Virus record (IMG/VR): IMGVR_UViG_3300047359_000210
Location: 1-25,870 of that record
Length of the DNA: 25,870 bases
Origin: a virus
Strand: one strand, 5' to 3'
Shown here: positions 19,808-25,870 of the stretch, piece after piece
Position numbering within the stretch: position 1 is the first letter of the stretch
Layout of the letters: every line of letters begins with the position of its first letter
Notes under the pieces: model-generated
What the model saw: only the letters and a program-made list of their open reading frames with translations
Database searches by the model: none
What the model was told of the DNA's origin: nothing
Translations under genes and position numbers: made by a program

Positions 19808-19971
19808 TGTGTTGCCTCATCCTCGTAAAAGTTTACATAATTATAAGATTGCCGCATGAGTTTAGCAAACCCAAGAGCAACTTTGTAGTCCTCAAAACAT
19901 TTAATGTCTTCTGGTCCTACTTGTCCCACGACATGGTTTGTCCATGTGACAACATAGATTTTCTTGCTCAC
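19795..19971 (-). CDS. Small protein between gp43 and UvsX, 58 residues
   Basis: A GTG at 19971 overlaps the TGA of the polymerase gene as GTGA, and the frame runs to a TAG at 19795 inside the start of uvsX. The protein ([17 protein letters not shown]..., then [25 protein letters not shown]) has a beta-alpha-beta pattern with a conserved-looking WT pair. It fills the whole gap between the two genes, and the tight overlaps support translation. The family and function are unknown. Confidence 0.72.
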   Translation of the reverse strand: MSKKIYVVTWTNHVVGQVGPEDIKCFEDYKVALGFAKLMRQSYNYVNFYEDEATQWDF

Positions 19972-22457
19972 TCAAAGAAACTCCCAATAGACACGGACTT
20001 TTTATGAGACCATCCTATACATTGTAGCACATTTTTGAGCGGTTCCAAGAACGACTTTTCAAACTGTGTCTGATAATCCACGTAATTTTCCAACCCAAAC
20101 TCTTTTGGCAAATCTCCAAAGAAACTGACCACATTTTCATGAAGTGGGTTTGGTGTTCTAAGATACATGAATTTAATCTTCTCACCTTCTTGAATCAAAG
20201 GATGCTTGTTTTCAATATCATGTTTCTTGACATAATAATTATACAACAATGCACCCCTCACCGCAATGGGTGTTCCTTTCTGATAAATCTCATTCGGGTG
20301 GCGATATTTTGCCAAGTTGTTAACTCCTCTGGGGAAGGCAACTTCGTTATAGGGTCGTTCCCTAGTTTCTGTTCGGACAACATTGATAAAATTGATAAGT
20401 TCATCATTTGTCTTGCCGATAATAATCTTGAACGCTGCATACAACTTGTCTCTAAAATATGCTGGTGTAGATGACCTGGCAGTTTCCAAACCCATGATCT
20501 TCATCTTAGGTTCTTTGTATCTAACTCCCTCGCTGTCCCATACATTTAGAATGTAACGTTTCTTTGCAGTCCAGATACCACGGTCAGCGATGTTCTCTCG
20601 CTTCATTTGCATCTTCTGGTCATACGCCGAAACATAATCTGCAAGTTCTTGATATGAACTCTCAATAAAAGGTTCCAATTTCTCCTCACAGATCTTATCA
20701 AGTATCGCAACAATTGCTGCTTTATTATCAGACTTAGCACTAAAAAATTTAGTAACAAGAGGTCCAAGATTAAGATAAATTGAGTCGGTATCGGATGCGA
20801 TAACATAATCTACACCCTTAGTTTGCAAAAGAGTATTTAGATATCCATTCATCTTGTTCTCAATCCACCTGATAGAGACCTGACCTGAAAGAGTGATAGC
20901 CTCAGCATTAGCAAGACGATAGTATCTAAAGTGTTCGTTGCCAATAGCACCATAAGCAGAGTTCAAAGAGATCTTCTTTGCCATCTGGATGTTATTACAA
21001 CGGGCGATCTCTTTCATGAGTTCAACAGTAGGAGTTTTTTCATACTGTTGCTTTGCCTTGATCATCCTCTTCTTAAAGATAACCCTAGAGTCATACATCT
21101 TCTGCATCATCTGAGGGAGAAACCCGTGCTTCTCTTTTGTGTACTGTGCTCCATTAGCACACACAGCATACTCCCCATCAATCTCTAGTTCTTTATTAAG
21201 TATCTTATCAACAGTTGCCGTTGAATGTCTCTTGTCAAGGAGGGTCTCGGGCGAGATGTTGTATTGCATAATAAGATGAGGATACAGAGAGTTGAGGTCA
21301 AAAGACACAACCCAATCATAGAATCCAGGCTTCGGTTCTTTAACATATGCCCCCGCATACTTAGCATCTTTAGTTGCTTCCTTCTTAGGAGGGATAGCAA
21401 TCTTTCGTTTCAGAAGTTCCACATAGATGTAATTGTCCCACATACGAACCTGTGAGAACACGTCCTCATAGTTTACCTTAGCATCGTATGCCATGGTGTA
21501 TGCGAGTTCAATCAACTTCATCTTATCATCTAGTTGATCTACCAGACGAACGTCATGAATGTTATACTCAATGAACTTCTGCCAATCTCCTTCGTAGAAC
21601 TCTTTAAATGTATCAAACTCAGAGTGATCTAGTTTTTTAGATCCAAGTTCCACAAATGCAATATGGTCCAGGCGATATGATTCTTGGTTGGTATAAGTAA
21701 ATTTTCTATAGAGATCATAATAATCTAGCGTAGCAATTCCCCGAAGATCATAAGCAATTTGCTTTCTTCCTTTAATGAAAATTTCTCTACAAGAAATAAG
21801 TTTCCAAGGACTAAGAGTTTTAGTATAACTTTCTCCAAGAATTCTATCAATACGCCTAGCAATATATGGAATATCAAACAACTGAACATTCCAACCCGTG
21901 ATAACATCAGGGCAATTTTCATTCCAGTAGTATAGGAATGCCTGAAGCATGGTTTCTTCAGATGCAAAATGCATATAGTCAACCATGGGATCTTTATTGT
22001 CAAATGGACGAGCTCCAAAGACAATAATGCGACCAGTATAAGAGTCCTTAATACTGATCGCTAAGATTTCTTGATCTGCAGTTTCAATATTGGGGAATCC
22101 ATTCTCTGCTGCAGTTTCAATATCAATTGTGAACACCCGAATCTTAGAAACGTCATAACGAATCTCTTCCTCCGGATGTTGTTCGGCAATATACTGATAC
22201 AAGTACCTACTGTTACCGTAGATAGGAAATTCTTCAACCTCCCTATACCTTTTGATGAACTCCTTGGCTTCATTAATAGAACCCATGGGTAAAGGTTCTA
22301 CACAACCTCCCTCTAAAGTTCTCCACTCAGAATAATTCTTAGTAGGAATATAGAGGGTAGGGTTGAACGGCACCCTATTGGAAAAAGGAACACCGCCTTC
22401 ATATCCACGGACTAGCAGACGATTGCCTGCTTGCTCAACATTTGTATAAAACTTCAT
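19968..22457 (-). CDS. 43: DNA polymerase, T4 gp43 type (family B)
   Basis: The protein is 829 residues. The 3'-5' exonuclease is intact: Exo I FTIDIET (Asp112, Glu114), Exo II GWNVQLFD (about 188-195) and Exo III YNIHDVRLVD. The polymerase motifs are A FDLNSLYPHLI (Asp387), B KISLNSAYGAIG (about 495-506) and C ASDTDSI (556-559). The C-terminal SIGSFFE may bind the sliding clamp. The ATG overlaps the upstream stop as ATGA. Together with gp44, gp62, UvsX and gp41 it forms the replication set. It is slightly shorter than T4 gp43 (898), as is usual for cyanophages. Confidence 0.97.
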   Translation of the reverse strand: MKFYTNVEQAGNRLLVRGYEGGVPFSNRVPFNPTLYIPTKNYSEWRTLEGGCVEPLPMGSINEAKEFIKRYREVEEFPIYGNSRYLYQYIAEQHPEEEIRYDVSKIRVFTIDIETAAENGFPNIETADQEILAISIKDSYTGRIIVFGARPFDNKDPMVDYMHFASEETMLQAFLYYWNENCPDVITGWNVQLFDIPYIARRIDRILGESYTKTLSPWKLISCREIFIKGRKQIAYDLRGIATLDYYDLYRKFTYTNQESYRLDHIAFVELGSKKLDHSEFDTFKEFYEGDWQKFIEYNIHDVRLVDQLDDKMKLIELAYTMAYDAKVNYEDVFSQVRMWDNYIYVELLKRKIAIPPKKEATKDAKYAGAYVKEPKPGFYDWVVSFDLNSLYPHLIMQYNISPETLLDKRHSTATVDKILNKELEIDGEYAVCANGAQYTKEKHGFLPQMMQKMYDSRVIFKKRMIKAKQQYEKTPTVELMKEIARCNNIQMAKKISLNSAYGAIGNEHFRYYRLANAEAITLSGQVSIRWIENKMNGYLNTLLQTKGVDYVIASDTDSIYLNLGPLVTKFFSAKSDNKAAIVAILDKICEEKLEPFIESSYQELADYVSAYDQKMQMKRENIADRGIWTAKKRYILNVWDSEGVRYKEPKMKIMGLETARSSTPAYFRDKLYAAFKIIIGKTNDELINFINVVRTETRERPYNEVAFPRGVNNLAKYRHPNEIYQKGTPIAVRGALLYNYYVKKHDIENKHPLIQEGEKIKFMYLRTPNPLHENVVSFFGDLPKEFGLENYVDYQTQFEKSFLEPLKNVLQCIGWSHKKSVSIGSFFE

Positions 22458-22735
22458 TCAGTAAGCAGTTCGGTTTTTCCGTTACGGTACAAAGCAATGA
22501 TGTCATTGCTTGGGTCCACAAAGGTTATTATATCAGAAGAACGGATCACTGCCACCTTTTCGGAAGCAAATGGGAGCCAGTCTGTCAACTGGTCTCCCTG
22601 TATGGTCATAGGATCATGCAAGATACAGTCCGGATCTCCCATAATCACATCTTCAATCTCTTCAATCTTCGCTATCAGCCACTGGTCCTTCAGTAGCAGC
22701 ACTTTGAGTTGGTTCGCCAATGATATCATCTCCAT
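22454..22735 (-). CDS. Small protein upstream of gp43, start uncertain
   Basis: The C-terminal part (from VIMGDPDCILHDPMTIQG to DIIALYRNG) has a beta-rich pattern: DWLPFASEKVAVIRSSDIITFVDPSND looks like a small Sm-like or SH3-like barrel. The family is familiar from marine phages, function unknown. The start is unclear: ATG 22735 has no ribosome-binding site, a TTG at 22720 lies nine bases after GGAG, and ATG 22642 would avoid the overlap with the 133-residue gene. Any choice leaves the core intact. The stop overlaps gp43 as ATGA. Confidence 0.62.
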   Translation of the reverse strand: MEMISLANQLKVLLLKDQWLIAKIEEIEDVIMGDPDCILHDPMTIQGDQLTDWLPFASEKVAVIRSSDIITFVDPSNDIIALYRNGKTELLTE

Positions 22736-23063
22736 TATTTGGTAGGAACGAGCAGTCAACACCTGCTTCTTTCAGTTTATTTACGTAGTTGTCAAGAATT
22801 TCTTGGGAGGGTGGCATTGCAGTGACAACTGCAGTAGGTGCTACCCGATGATCTTCGTAAGGGGTGAAGGGATTCCACCTACGATATGTTACATTGAACG
22901 AATCCCCTTGATCGGGATCTTGAGACAATGTAAGAGTGAGTGGATAGAGCATCTGATAAGCAACGAACTTATCTTCCTCTCTAATTTGAGTAAAATTACA
23001 AATTACGTGTTCTCCAGTCATCAAATGAATGATGCGGACGTTGTGCTCAATTGGAGTTGCCAT
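22662..23063 (-). CDS. Conserved-looking protein upstream of gp43, 133 residues
   Basis: The N-terminal 45 residues (NVRIIHLMTGEHVICNFTQIREEDKFVAYQML) show the strand-turn-strand pattern of an Sm-like fold. A middle part with YRRWNPFTPYEDHRVAPTAVVTAMPPS and a helix DNYVNKLKEAG follow, then a disordered acidic tail. It begins at ATG 23063, just after the promoter at 23082-23110, and is the first gene of the unit that contains gp43, UvsX and gp41. The function is unknown to me; RNA binding is only suggested by the fold guess. Confidence 0.72.
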   Translation of the reverse strand: MATPIEHNVRIIHLMTGEHVICNFTQIREEDKFVAYQMLYPLTLTLSQDPDQGDSFNVTYRRWNPFTPYEDHRVAPTAVVTAMPPSQEILDNYVNKLKEAGVDCSFLPNNGDDIIGEPTQSAATEGPVADSED

Positions 23064-23081
23064 AGTTTAAATCTTTTTTAT

Positions 23082-23110
23082 ATTATACCAAGTAAAAAGG
23101 AGACCGTCAA
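23082..23110 (-). promoter_or_regulatory. Sigma-70-like promoter for the gp43-uvsX-41 unit
   Basis: On the minus strand TTGACG (23110-23105), a 17-base spacer and a perfect TATAAT (23087-23082). A start near 23075 gives a short leader to the 133-residue gene. The -35 hexamer is exactly the loop of the terminator hairpin at 23096-23119, so termination of the upstream unit and initiation of this one share the same bases. Confidence 0.72.
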
Positions 23111-23119
23111 GTCTCCTTT
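23096..23119 (-). terminator. Intrinsic terminator after hsp20
   Basis: A perfect nine-pair stem (AAAGGAGAC with GTCTCCTTT) around a six-base loop TTGACG, followed by TTACTT on the minus strand, lies nine bases after the hsp20 stop. It would end the gp44-gp62-regA-hsp20 transcript. Confidence 0.8.
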
Positions 23120-23128
23120 ACAATTTAT

Positions 23129-23533
23129 TTAGAACCAAGTTTTTCGTTTCTGATTCTCGGGGAGTTCTTTCCGAAGAAGAATTGTTAGGAGACCATTTTC
23201 AAATTCAACTTCTTCAATCTCCACATCGTCTGCCATCTGCCAGTTTCTTGCAAATGTTTTGTAAGAAATTCCACGATGAGTATATTCTCGGTCAGTTTCT
23301 TCGCGACTTTTATTAGCAGAAACTGTTAGAACATTTCGTTCTGTCTCCACTTTGATATCTCCTGATGAAAATCCTGCAAGAGCGATTTCCAAAGTGGTTC
23401 TACCATCAGGTCCAGTAACGATGTTGTATGGAGGGTAATTCTTTCCACCTCCCGCAAGAGCTTCAAGTCTGTGGAATGTTTCATTAAATCCAAGTGAGTA
23501 GGGAGTATAAGTTTCCCAGTTAATATCTACCAT
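23129..23533 (-). CDS. hsp20: Small heat-shock protein Hsp20
   Basis: The protein is 134 residues with an alpha-crystallin domain at about 38-125: PPYNIV at the start, LEIALAGFSSGDIKVETERNVLTVSA (strands beta3-6), GISYKTFARNW, and the VEFENGLLTILLRK strand pair with the consensus G-x-L. The N-terminal arm is short and the usual C-terminal IxI motif is absent. Phage Hsp20 proteins are common in cyanophages and are thought to hold unfolding proteins, perhaps during head assembly. AAGG lies only two bases before the ATG, a poor spacing. A 111-base leader with a hairpin separates it from regA. Confidence 0.93.
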   Translation of the reverse strand: MVDINWETYTPYSLGFNETFHRLEALAGGGKNYPPYNIVTGPDGRTTLEIALAGFSSGDIKVETERNVLTVSANKSREETDREYTHRGISYKTFARNWQMADDVEIEEVEFENGLLTILLRKELPENQKRKTWF

Positions 23534-23644
23534 GTCCTTAAATAAGCGACGTTTACGTGTGACCCTTTCGGCATCACACAGTTATTTAAACATACCCAAT
23601 AAAATTTTAATAAGGGTTTTCTTTATTAAAAGTTACGGATTACT
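23534..23644. other. regA-hsp20 intergenic region with GAAA-loop hairpin
   Basis: No gene is seen. On the minus strand a hairpin at 23557-23579 pairs GTGTGA with TCACAC and CC with GG around a GAAA tetraloop, and has no T-tract. It is followed by the palindrome ACGTAAACGT-like sequence. Further upstream an AT-rich palindrome flanked by ACCC and GGGT follows the regA stop. It could be an RNA processing or translational control site for hsp20. Confidence 0.45.
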
Positions 23645-24070
23645 CTACTCTTCAGTAGATTTTTTGCGACCGATATTATACTTAGACTCAAGTACCCACT
23701 CTTCTTTATCGCGAAAAGCAAGGACTTTAATTTGATTAAGTGGCGCTAGATCTTGAATTTTTTCAGCATCAACAATAGTAATTAAACCCCAATCAGAAAG
23801 GAGTTGCGAAATTCTATTGCGTCTTTGTAAATCATTCTCAGAAAAGTTGGTGTTCTTACCATCCAGGGCGAACAACTCTTTAAAATGAACAATATAATAC
23901 TTTCCCTGCTTATGAAGGATGTGACAAGATTGGTAGATCTTTCTTTCTTTACGTGAAGCAACACCAATTCTAGTCAGAGTTTCTCTCACTTTCAAAAAGT
24001 CATCGGGTTCACTAAGAAGAACCTCCACCATATCACTTTGCTTCCACTGAACTTCAGTTTCACCGCTCAT
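23645..24070 (-). CDS. regA: RegA translational repressor
   Basis: From the ATG at 24070 (AAAGGTGG five bases upstream) the protein has 141 residues, about 19 more than T4 RegA, including an N-terminal extension of about 13. The RegA signature is clear: DDFLKVRETLTRIGVA, YQSCHILHKQGKYYIVHFKE, LLSDWGLITIVD and KEEWVLESKYNIG. In T4, RegA binds ribosome-binding sites of early mRNAs, including 44, 45, rIIB and its own, and shuts them off. Here it sits between gp62 and hsp20, whereas in T4 it lies between 62 and 43. It overlaps gp62 by 11 bases. Confidence 0.94.
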   Translation of the reverse strand: MSGETEVQWKQSDMVEVLLSEPDDFLKVRETLTRIGVASRKERKIYQSCHILHKQGKYYIVHFKELFALDGKNTNFSENDLQRRNRISQLLSDWGLITIVDAEKIQDLAPLNQIKVLAFRDKEEWVLESKYNIGRKKSTEE

Positions 24071-24452
24071 GTTTACCACCTTTGCACAATGCTTTTTTAA
24101 TATTATCTAACTGATCCTTGGTGAGAATCCTAAGAGCTTGGAGTGCTTTATCGTCATTATAACCATAATACTCTTTAACTATTTCAAGATAATCAATAGA
24201 ATCTTTTCTTGCCCAAGGAGAGAAACGCTTCCTTGGCTTCACACTATTTATAAAAAAGTCATATTGCATCTTCTTTGGTAGATGCGGGTTCTTATTCATC
24301 TCATTGGAATAGAGCACAGTATCAGTGAAAGAACTGAGGCACCTGTTAATAATATAAGGAGGATACCCTCGCTCAGAATCAACGTCATCATCTAGAATAC
24401 TTTTCTTTGATTGGTTAATTGAATAGAGATAGTCTTTCAGTTGATATGTCAT
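24060..24452 (-). CDS. 62: Clamp loader small subunit, T4 gp62 type
   Basis: The protein is 130 residues, shorter than T4 gp62 (187), as expected for cyanophages. A YLYSINQSKK start, YPPYIINRCLSSFTDTVLYSNEMN, and a FFINSVKPRKRFSPWARK segment are the recognisable parts. It forms the 4:1 complex with gp44 that opens the sliding clamp and loads it on primed DNA. In T4, gene 62 directly follows 44; here a methylase and a small gene lie between them. The ATG overlaps the Dam stop as ATGA. Confidence 0.9.
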   Translation of the reverse strand: MTYQLKDYLYSINQSKKSILDDDVDSERGYPPYIINRCLSSFTDTVLYSNEMNKNPHLPKKMQYDFFINSVKPRKRFSPWARKDSIDYLEIVKEYYGYNDDKALQALRILTKDQLDNIKKALCKGGKHER

Positions 24453-25288
24453 AATTCATAGTTGGTTAGAACTAGTTCCTTGCGAGATGCTTGATCAGTA
24501 TTATAACTCCCCACGCTCCTCATGGTGTAGGTGTGTGCAAATTCGGCAGCTGTCCATCCGGTAAAACGATCACGGATTAGTTGAGATGAATTGTAAGATA
24601 CAAGTTGAGGACCGACAAACCGATCACAGATAGCAGCAAACCCATCATGATCAAACCCTTTATGCATGTTCCCCTTCTTACCATAGAGATTAGAACCAAT
24701 CTCATAAGGAGGATCTAGATAAGTAAAGATGTCTTTGTTGTCAGTAAAGAGTTCTTGATAGCGAAGATTAGTAATCTTCCATTTCTTGATCATCAAGGAA
24801 TAGTCTGGGAGTTTATCAATGCCTCGCATTGAGAAATTACTTTCTGAAGCCTGCTTTGAGAAGGAGCTGGATTCAGTGAGACCAGAAAAAGAGCACTTGT
24901 TAACAATGTAAAAACTAACAGCACGAGATAGGTTGGATGTTTGATCATCGTTTACTTTCTCCTTAGCGTCTAGAAATAATAGTTTTGCTGATACTGGTTC
25001 TGGATGACGATTCTTGAGTTGCACAAGTTGATCACGCATCTCTCTACCATTTTCCTGGAGTTCTCTCCAGAAGTTATAGAGTGGTTCGTATAAATCATTC
25101 ACCCAGATATCTAGGTTTGGGTAACGTTTACCAATTTCAATAGCAACAGACCCACCACCCAAGAATGGTTCACGATACTCGCTTGCCTGGGAAAGGTCTG
25201 GGAGGAACCGGAACAGGTTTGCCAGTGCTCTGCTTTTGCCCCCTGGGTAGCGAAGGGGTGTCTTCAAAGATTTCAAAGTTCGGGGCAT
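24449..25288 (-). CDS. dam: D12-class adenine-N6 DNA methyltransferase (Dam-like)
   Basis: The protein is 279 residues with the D12 methyltransferase order: PLRYPGGKSR (15-20 core) and EPFLGGGS (40-47) for S-adenosylmethionine binding, VNDLYEPLYNFW, NKCSFSG and catalytic DPPY at 192-195, then SYNSSQLI. It methylates adenine in DNA; GATC is likely from similarity to Dam but not certain. The target would protect phage DNA from nucleases or act as a host mimic. It overlaps the upstream small gene by 119 bases in another frame and splits the 44-62 pair, so it looks inserted. No clear ribosome-binding site precedes its ATG. Confidence 0.93.
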   Translation of the reverse strand: MPRTLKSLKTPLRYPGGKSRALANLFRFLPDLSQASEYREPFLGGGSVAIEIGKRYPNLDIWVNDLYEPLYNFWRELQENGREMRDQLVQLKNRHPEPVSAKLLFLDAKEKVNDDQTSNLSRAVSFYIVNKCSFSGLTESSSFSKQASESNFSMRGIDKLPDYSLMIKKWKITNLRYQELFTDNKDIFTYLDPPYEIGSNLYGKKGNMHKGFDHDGFAAICDRFVGPQLVSYNSSQLIRDRFTGWTAAEFAHTYTMRSVGSYNTDQASRKELVLTNYEL

Positions 25289-25436
25289 TGTATTTTAGGT
25301 ATTCAAAAAACGTCATTTTTAATTCCTTCTCAGTCATGCCACAGTGCTTTGCTGCAGCAGGTAGGTTCATTGTAGCATAGAAAAGACCCTCATGGGATTC
25401 TTTTACATTCTGCGGTGTGGTTTTATTTGGTTTCAT
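25170..25436 (-). CDS. Small HTH-like protein overlapping dam, 88 residues
   Basis: The first ~60 residues look like a real conserved domain (EGLFYATMNLPAAAKHCGMTEKELKMTFFEYLKY), with a helix-turn-helix-like AAKHCGMTEKELK that could bind DNA. After about residue 60 the sequence becomes Pro/Arg-rich (PVPVPPRPFPGKRVS) because it is read from out-of-frame dam codons. The ATG overlaps the gp44 stop as ATGA. The tail may be an accident of dam insertion that removed the original stop. Function unknown. Confidence 0.68.
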   Translation of the reverse strand: MKPNKTTPQNVKESHEGLFYATMNLPAAAKHCGMTEKELKMTFFEYLKYNAPNFEIFEDTPSLPRGQKQSTGKPVPVPPRPFPGKRVS

Positions 25437-25870
25437 TTGAATTCACAACTCATCATGATCTCAGTAAGACATGCCAACAGGTTGATCTCTTGATCAGGAA
25501 CAATAGTAATGTCTTTCATATACTTAGCAATGATAAGAACAGCTTCAGGAATAGAAGCAGGTTTCAATACACCATACAAACTGTCATAGATCTTACGCAT
25601 CACCATACTAGGATCATTGTCCAGATGTTGAACTACCCAGTTCTTTACATTAGTAAAGTCTTTTTTCTTCAAGGACGAAAGGAGAGTGTCAAGATTGACA
25701 TCAGCAACATCCACAAGAATAGCAGACGTAATAGCACCAGTAGCGGCATAGCGTTGGCACTCATTAATAAGACGCCTCCAGTCAGGATAATAACGCTTAG
25801 TAATTTTAGCGAGAACTTTATCTTCATACTCAACATTCTCGTTAGTCAGAATAGTTTGGAGACGAGTAAA
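25433..25870 (-). CDS. 44: Clamp loader large subunit, T4 gp44 type, C-terminal part
   Basis: The reading frame is open from the window edge at 25870 to the stop at 25433, giving 145 residues of the C-terminus; the AAA+ core lies outside. The visible part has the helical clamp-loader lid and collar: TRLQTILTNENVEYEDKVLAKI, then KRYYPDWRRLINECQRYA (the conserved D-x-R-x-x-x-N helix of gp44/RFC), followed by collar helices. A GTG at 25714 is an internal codon, not a start. With gp62 it loads the sliding clamp. Confidence 0.88.
   Translation of the reverse strand, partial: FTRLQTILTNENVEYEDKVLAKITKRYYPDWRRLINECQRYAATGAITSAILVDVADVNLDTLLSSLKKKDFTNVKNWVVQHLDNDPSMVMRKIYDSLYGVLKPASIPEAVLIIAKYMKDITIVPDQEINLLACLTEIMMSCEFK

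Noticed and set aside
24245-24252. TATAAATA on the minus strand inside gene 62
   Set aside because: It is about 175 bases from the next start (regA), inside an early-type operon, and fits chance in AT-rich coding sequence.
25433-25714. Separate 93-residue gene starting at GTG 25714
   Set aside because: The frame stays open to the window edge and encodes gp44-like sequence upstream of the GTG, so it is the C-terminus of gp44.
1-25870. CRISPR array, insertion sequence, integrase or attachment site
   Set aside because: No regularly spaced repeats, transposase or integrase motifs were seen; the tRNA genes are complete phage genes and show no flanking duplication suggesting attachment.

Overview
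This window is a stretch of the genome of a T4-like cyanomyovirus, a tailed phage of marine Synechococcus or Prochlorococcus. The evidence is a T4-type replication and recombination set (clamp-loader gp44 and gp62, RegA, DNA polymerase gp43, UvsX, helicase gp41, primase gp61, NrdA/NrdB) interleaved with host-like genes typical of cyanophages (transaldolase TalC, MazG, plant-type ferredoxin, Hsp20, glutaredoxin, flavin-dependent tryptophan-halogenase family protein). Every supported gene lies on the minus strand, so transcription runs from the right edge (25870) to the left edge (1). Genes are packed tightly, with many ATGA, GTGA and TAATG overlaps.

Layout in transcription order. (1) 25870-23129: C-terminal part of gp44, a small helix-turn-helix-like protein, a Dam-type methylase, gp62, RegA and Hsp20. 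(2) 23119-17416: a composite terminator/promoter, two small proteins, gp43, a 58-residue protein, UvsX and gp41. (3) 17419-14692: halogenase, MazG, ferredoxin, a conserved 71-residue protein and a small predicted lipoprotein. (4) 14709-8421: a block that looks late-expressed. T4-like late promoters (TATAAATA or close variants) precede a three-enzyme-like module (383-residue protein, a KxDG nucleotidyltransferase-like protein, a GxFxPxxxGH nucleotidylyltransferase), two small proteins with a shared MKNFK-type N-terminus, a lysine/aspartate-rich protein, an Ig-like structural protein and a coiled-coil membrane protein. (5) 8434-3968: primase, NrdA and NrdB. (6) 4005-1: small proteins, a GIY-YIG protein overprinted by a second good reading frame, a SleB-like cell-wall hydrolase, four tRNA genes (Arg-TCT, Leu-TAG, Val-TAC, Ser-TGA), zinc-ribbon and other small proteins, TalC, glutaredoxin, a Phd/YefM-like antitoxin and two unknown proteins.

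Two promoter classes can be read by eye. Sigma-70-like promoters (TTGACA/G, 17-18 bp, TATAAT-like) at 23082-23110, 17530-17558, 8458-8486, 3380-3409 and 2029-2058 are mostly buried inside the gene upstream of the unit they would drive; they fit early transcription by host RNA polymerase. T4-type late boxes at 14693, 11574, 10851 and 10585 sit only in the structural-looking block. So an early nucleotide-metabolism/replication programme and a late virion programme share one strand, separated by hairpin terminators.

The most interesting points are: a terminator-like hairpin that sequesters the ribosome-binding site of the 383-residue gene and carries a late promoter within it; the late-controlled pair of two different nucleotidyl-transfer enzymes; a fully overlapping second reading frame with an ideal ribosome-binding site inside the GIY-YIG gene; a 28-bp-paired inverted repeat in the primase coding start; and an early promoter whose -35 box is exactly the loop of a terminator. 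No CRISPR array, insertion sequence, attachment site or plus-strand gene is supported.
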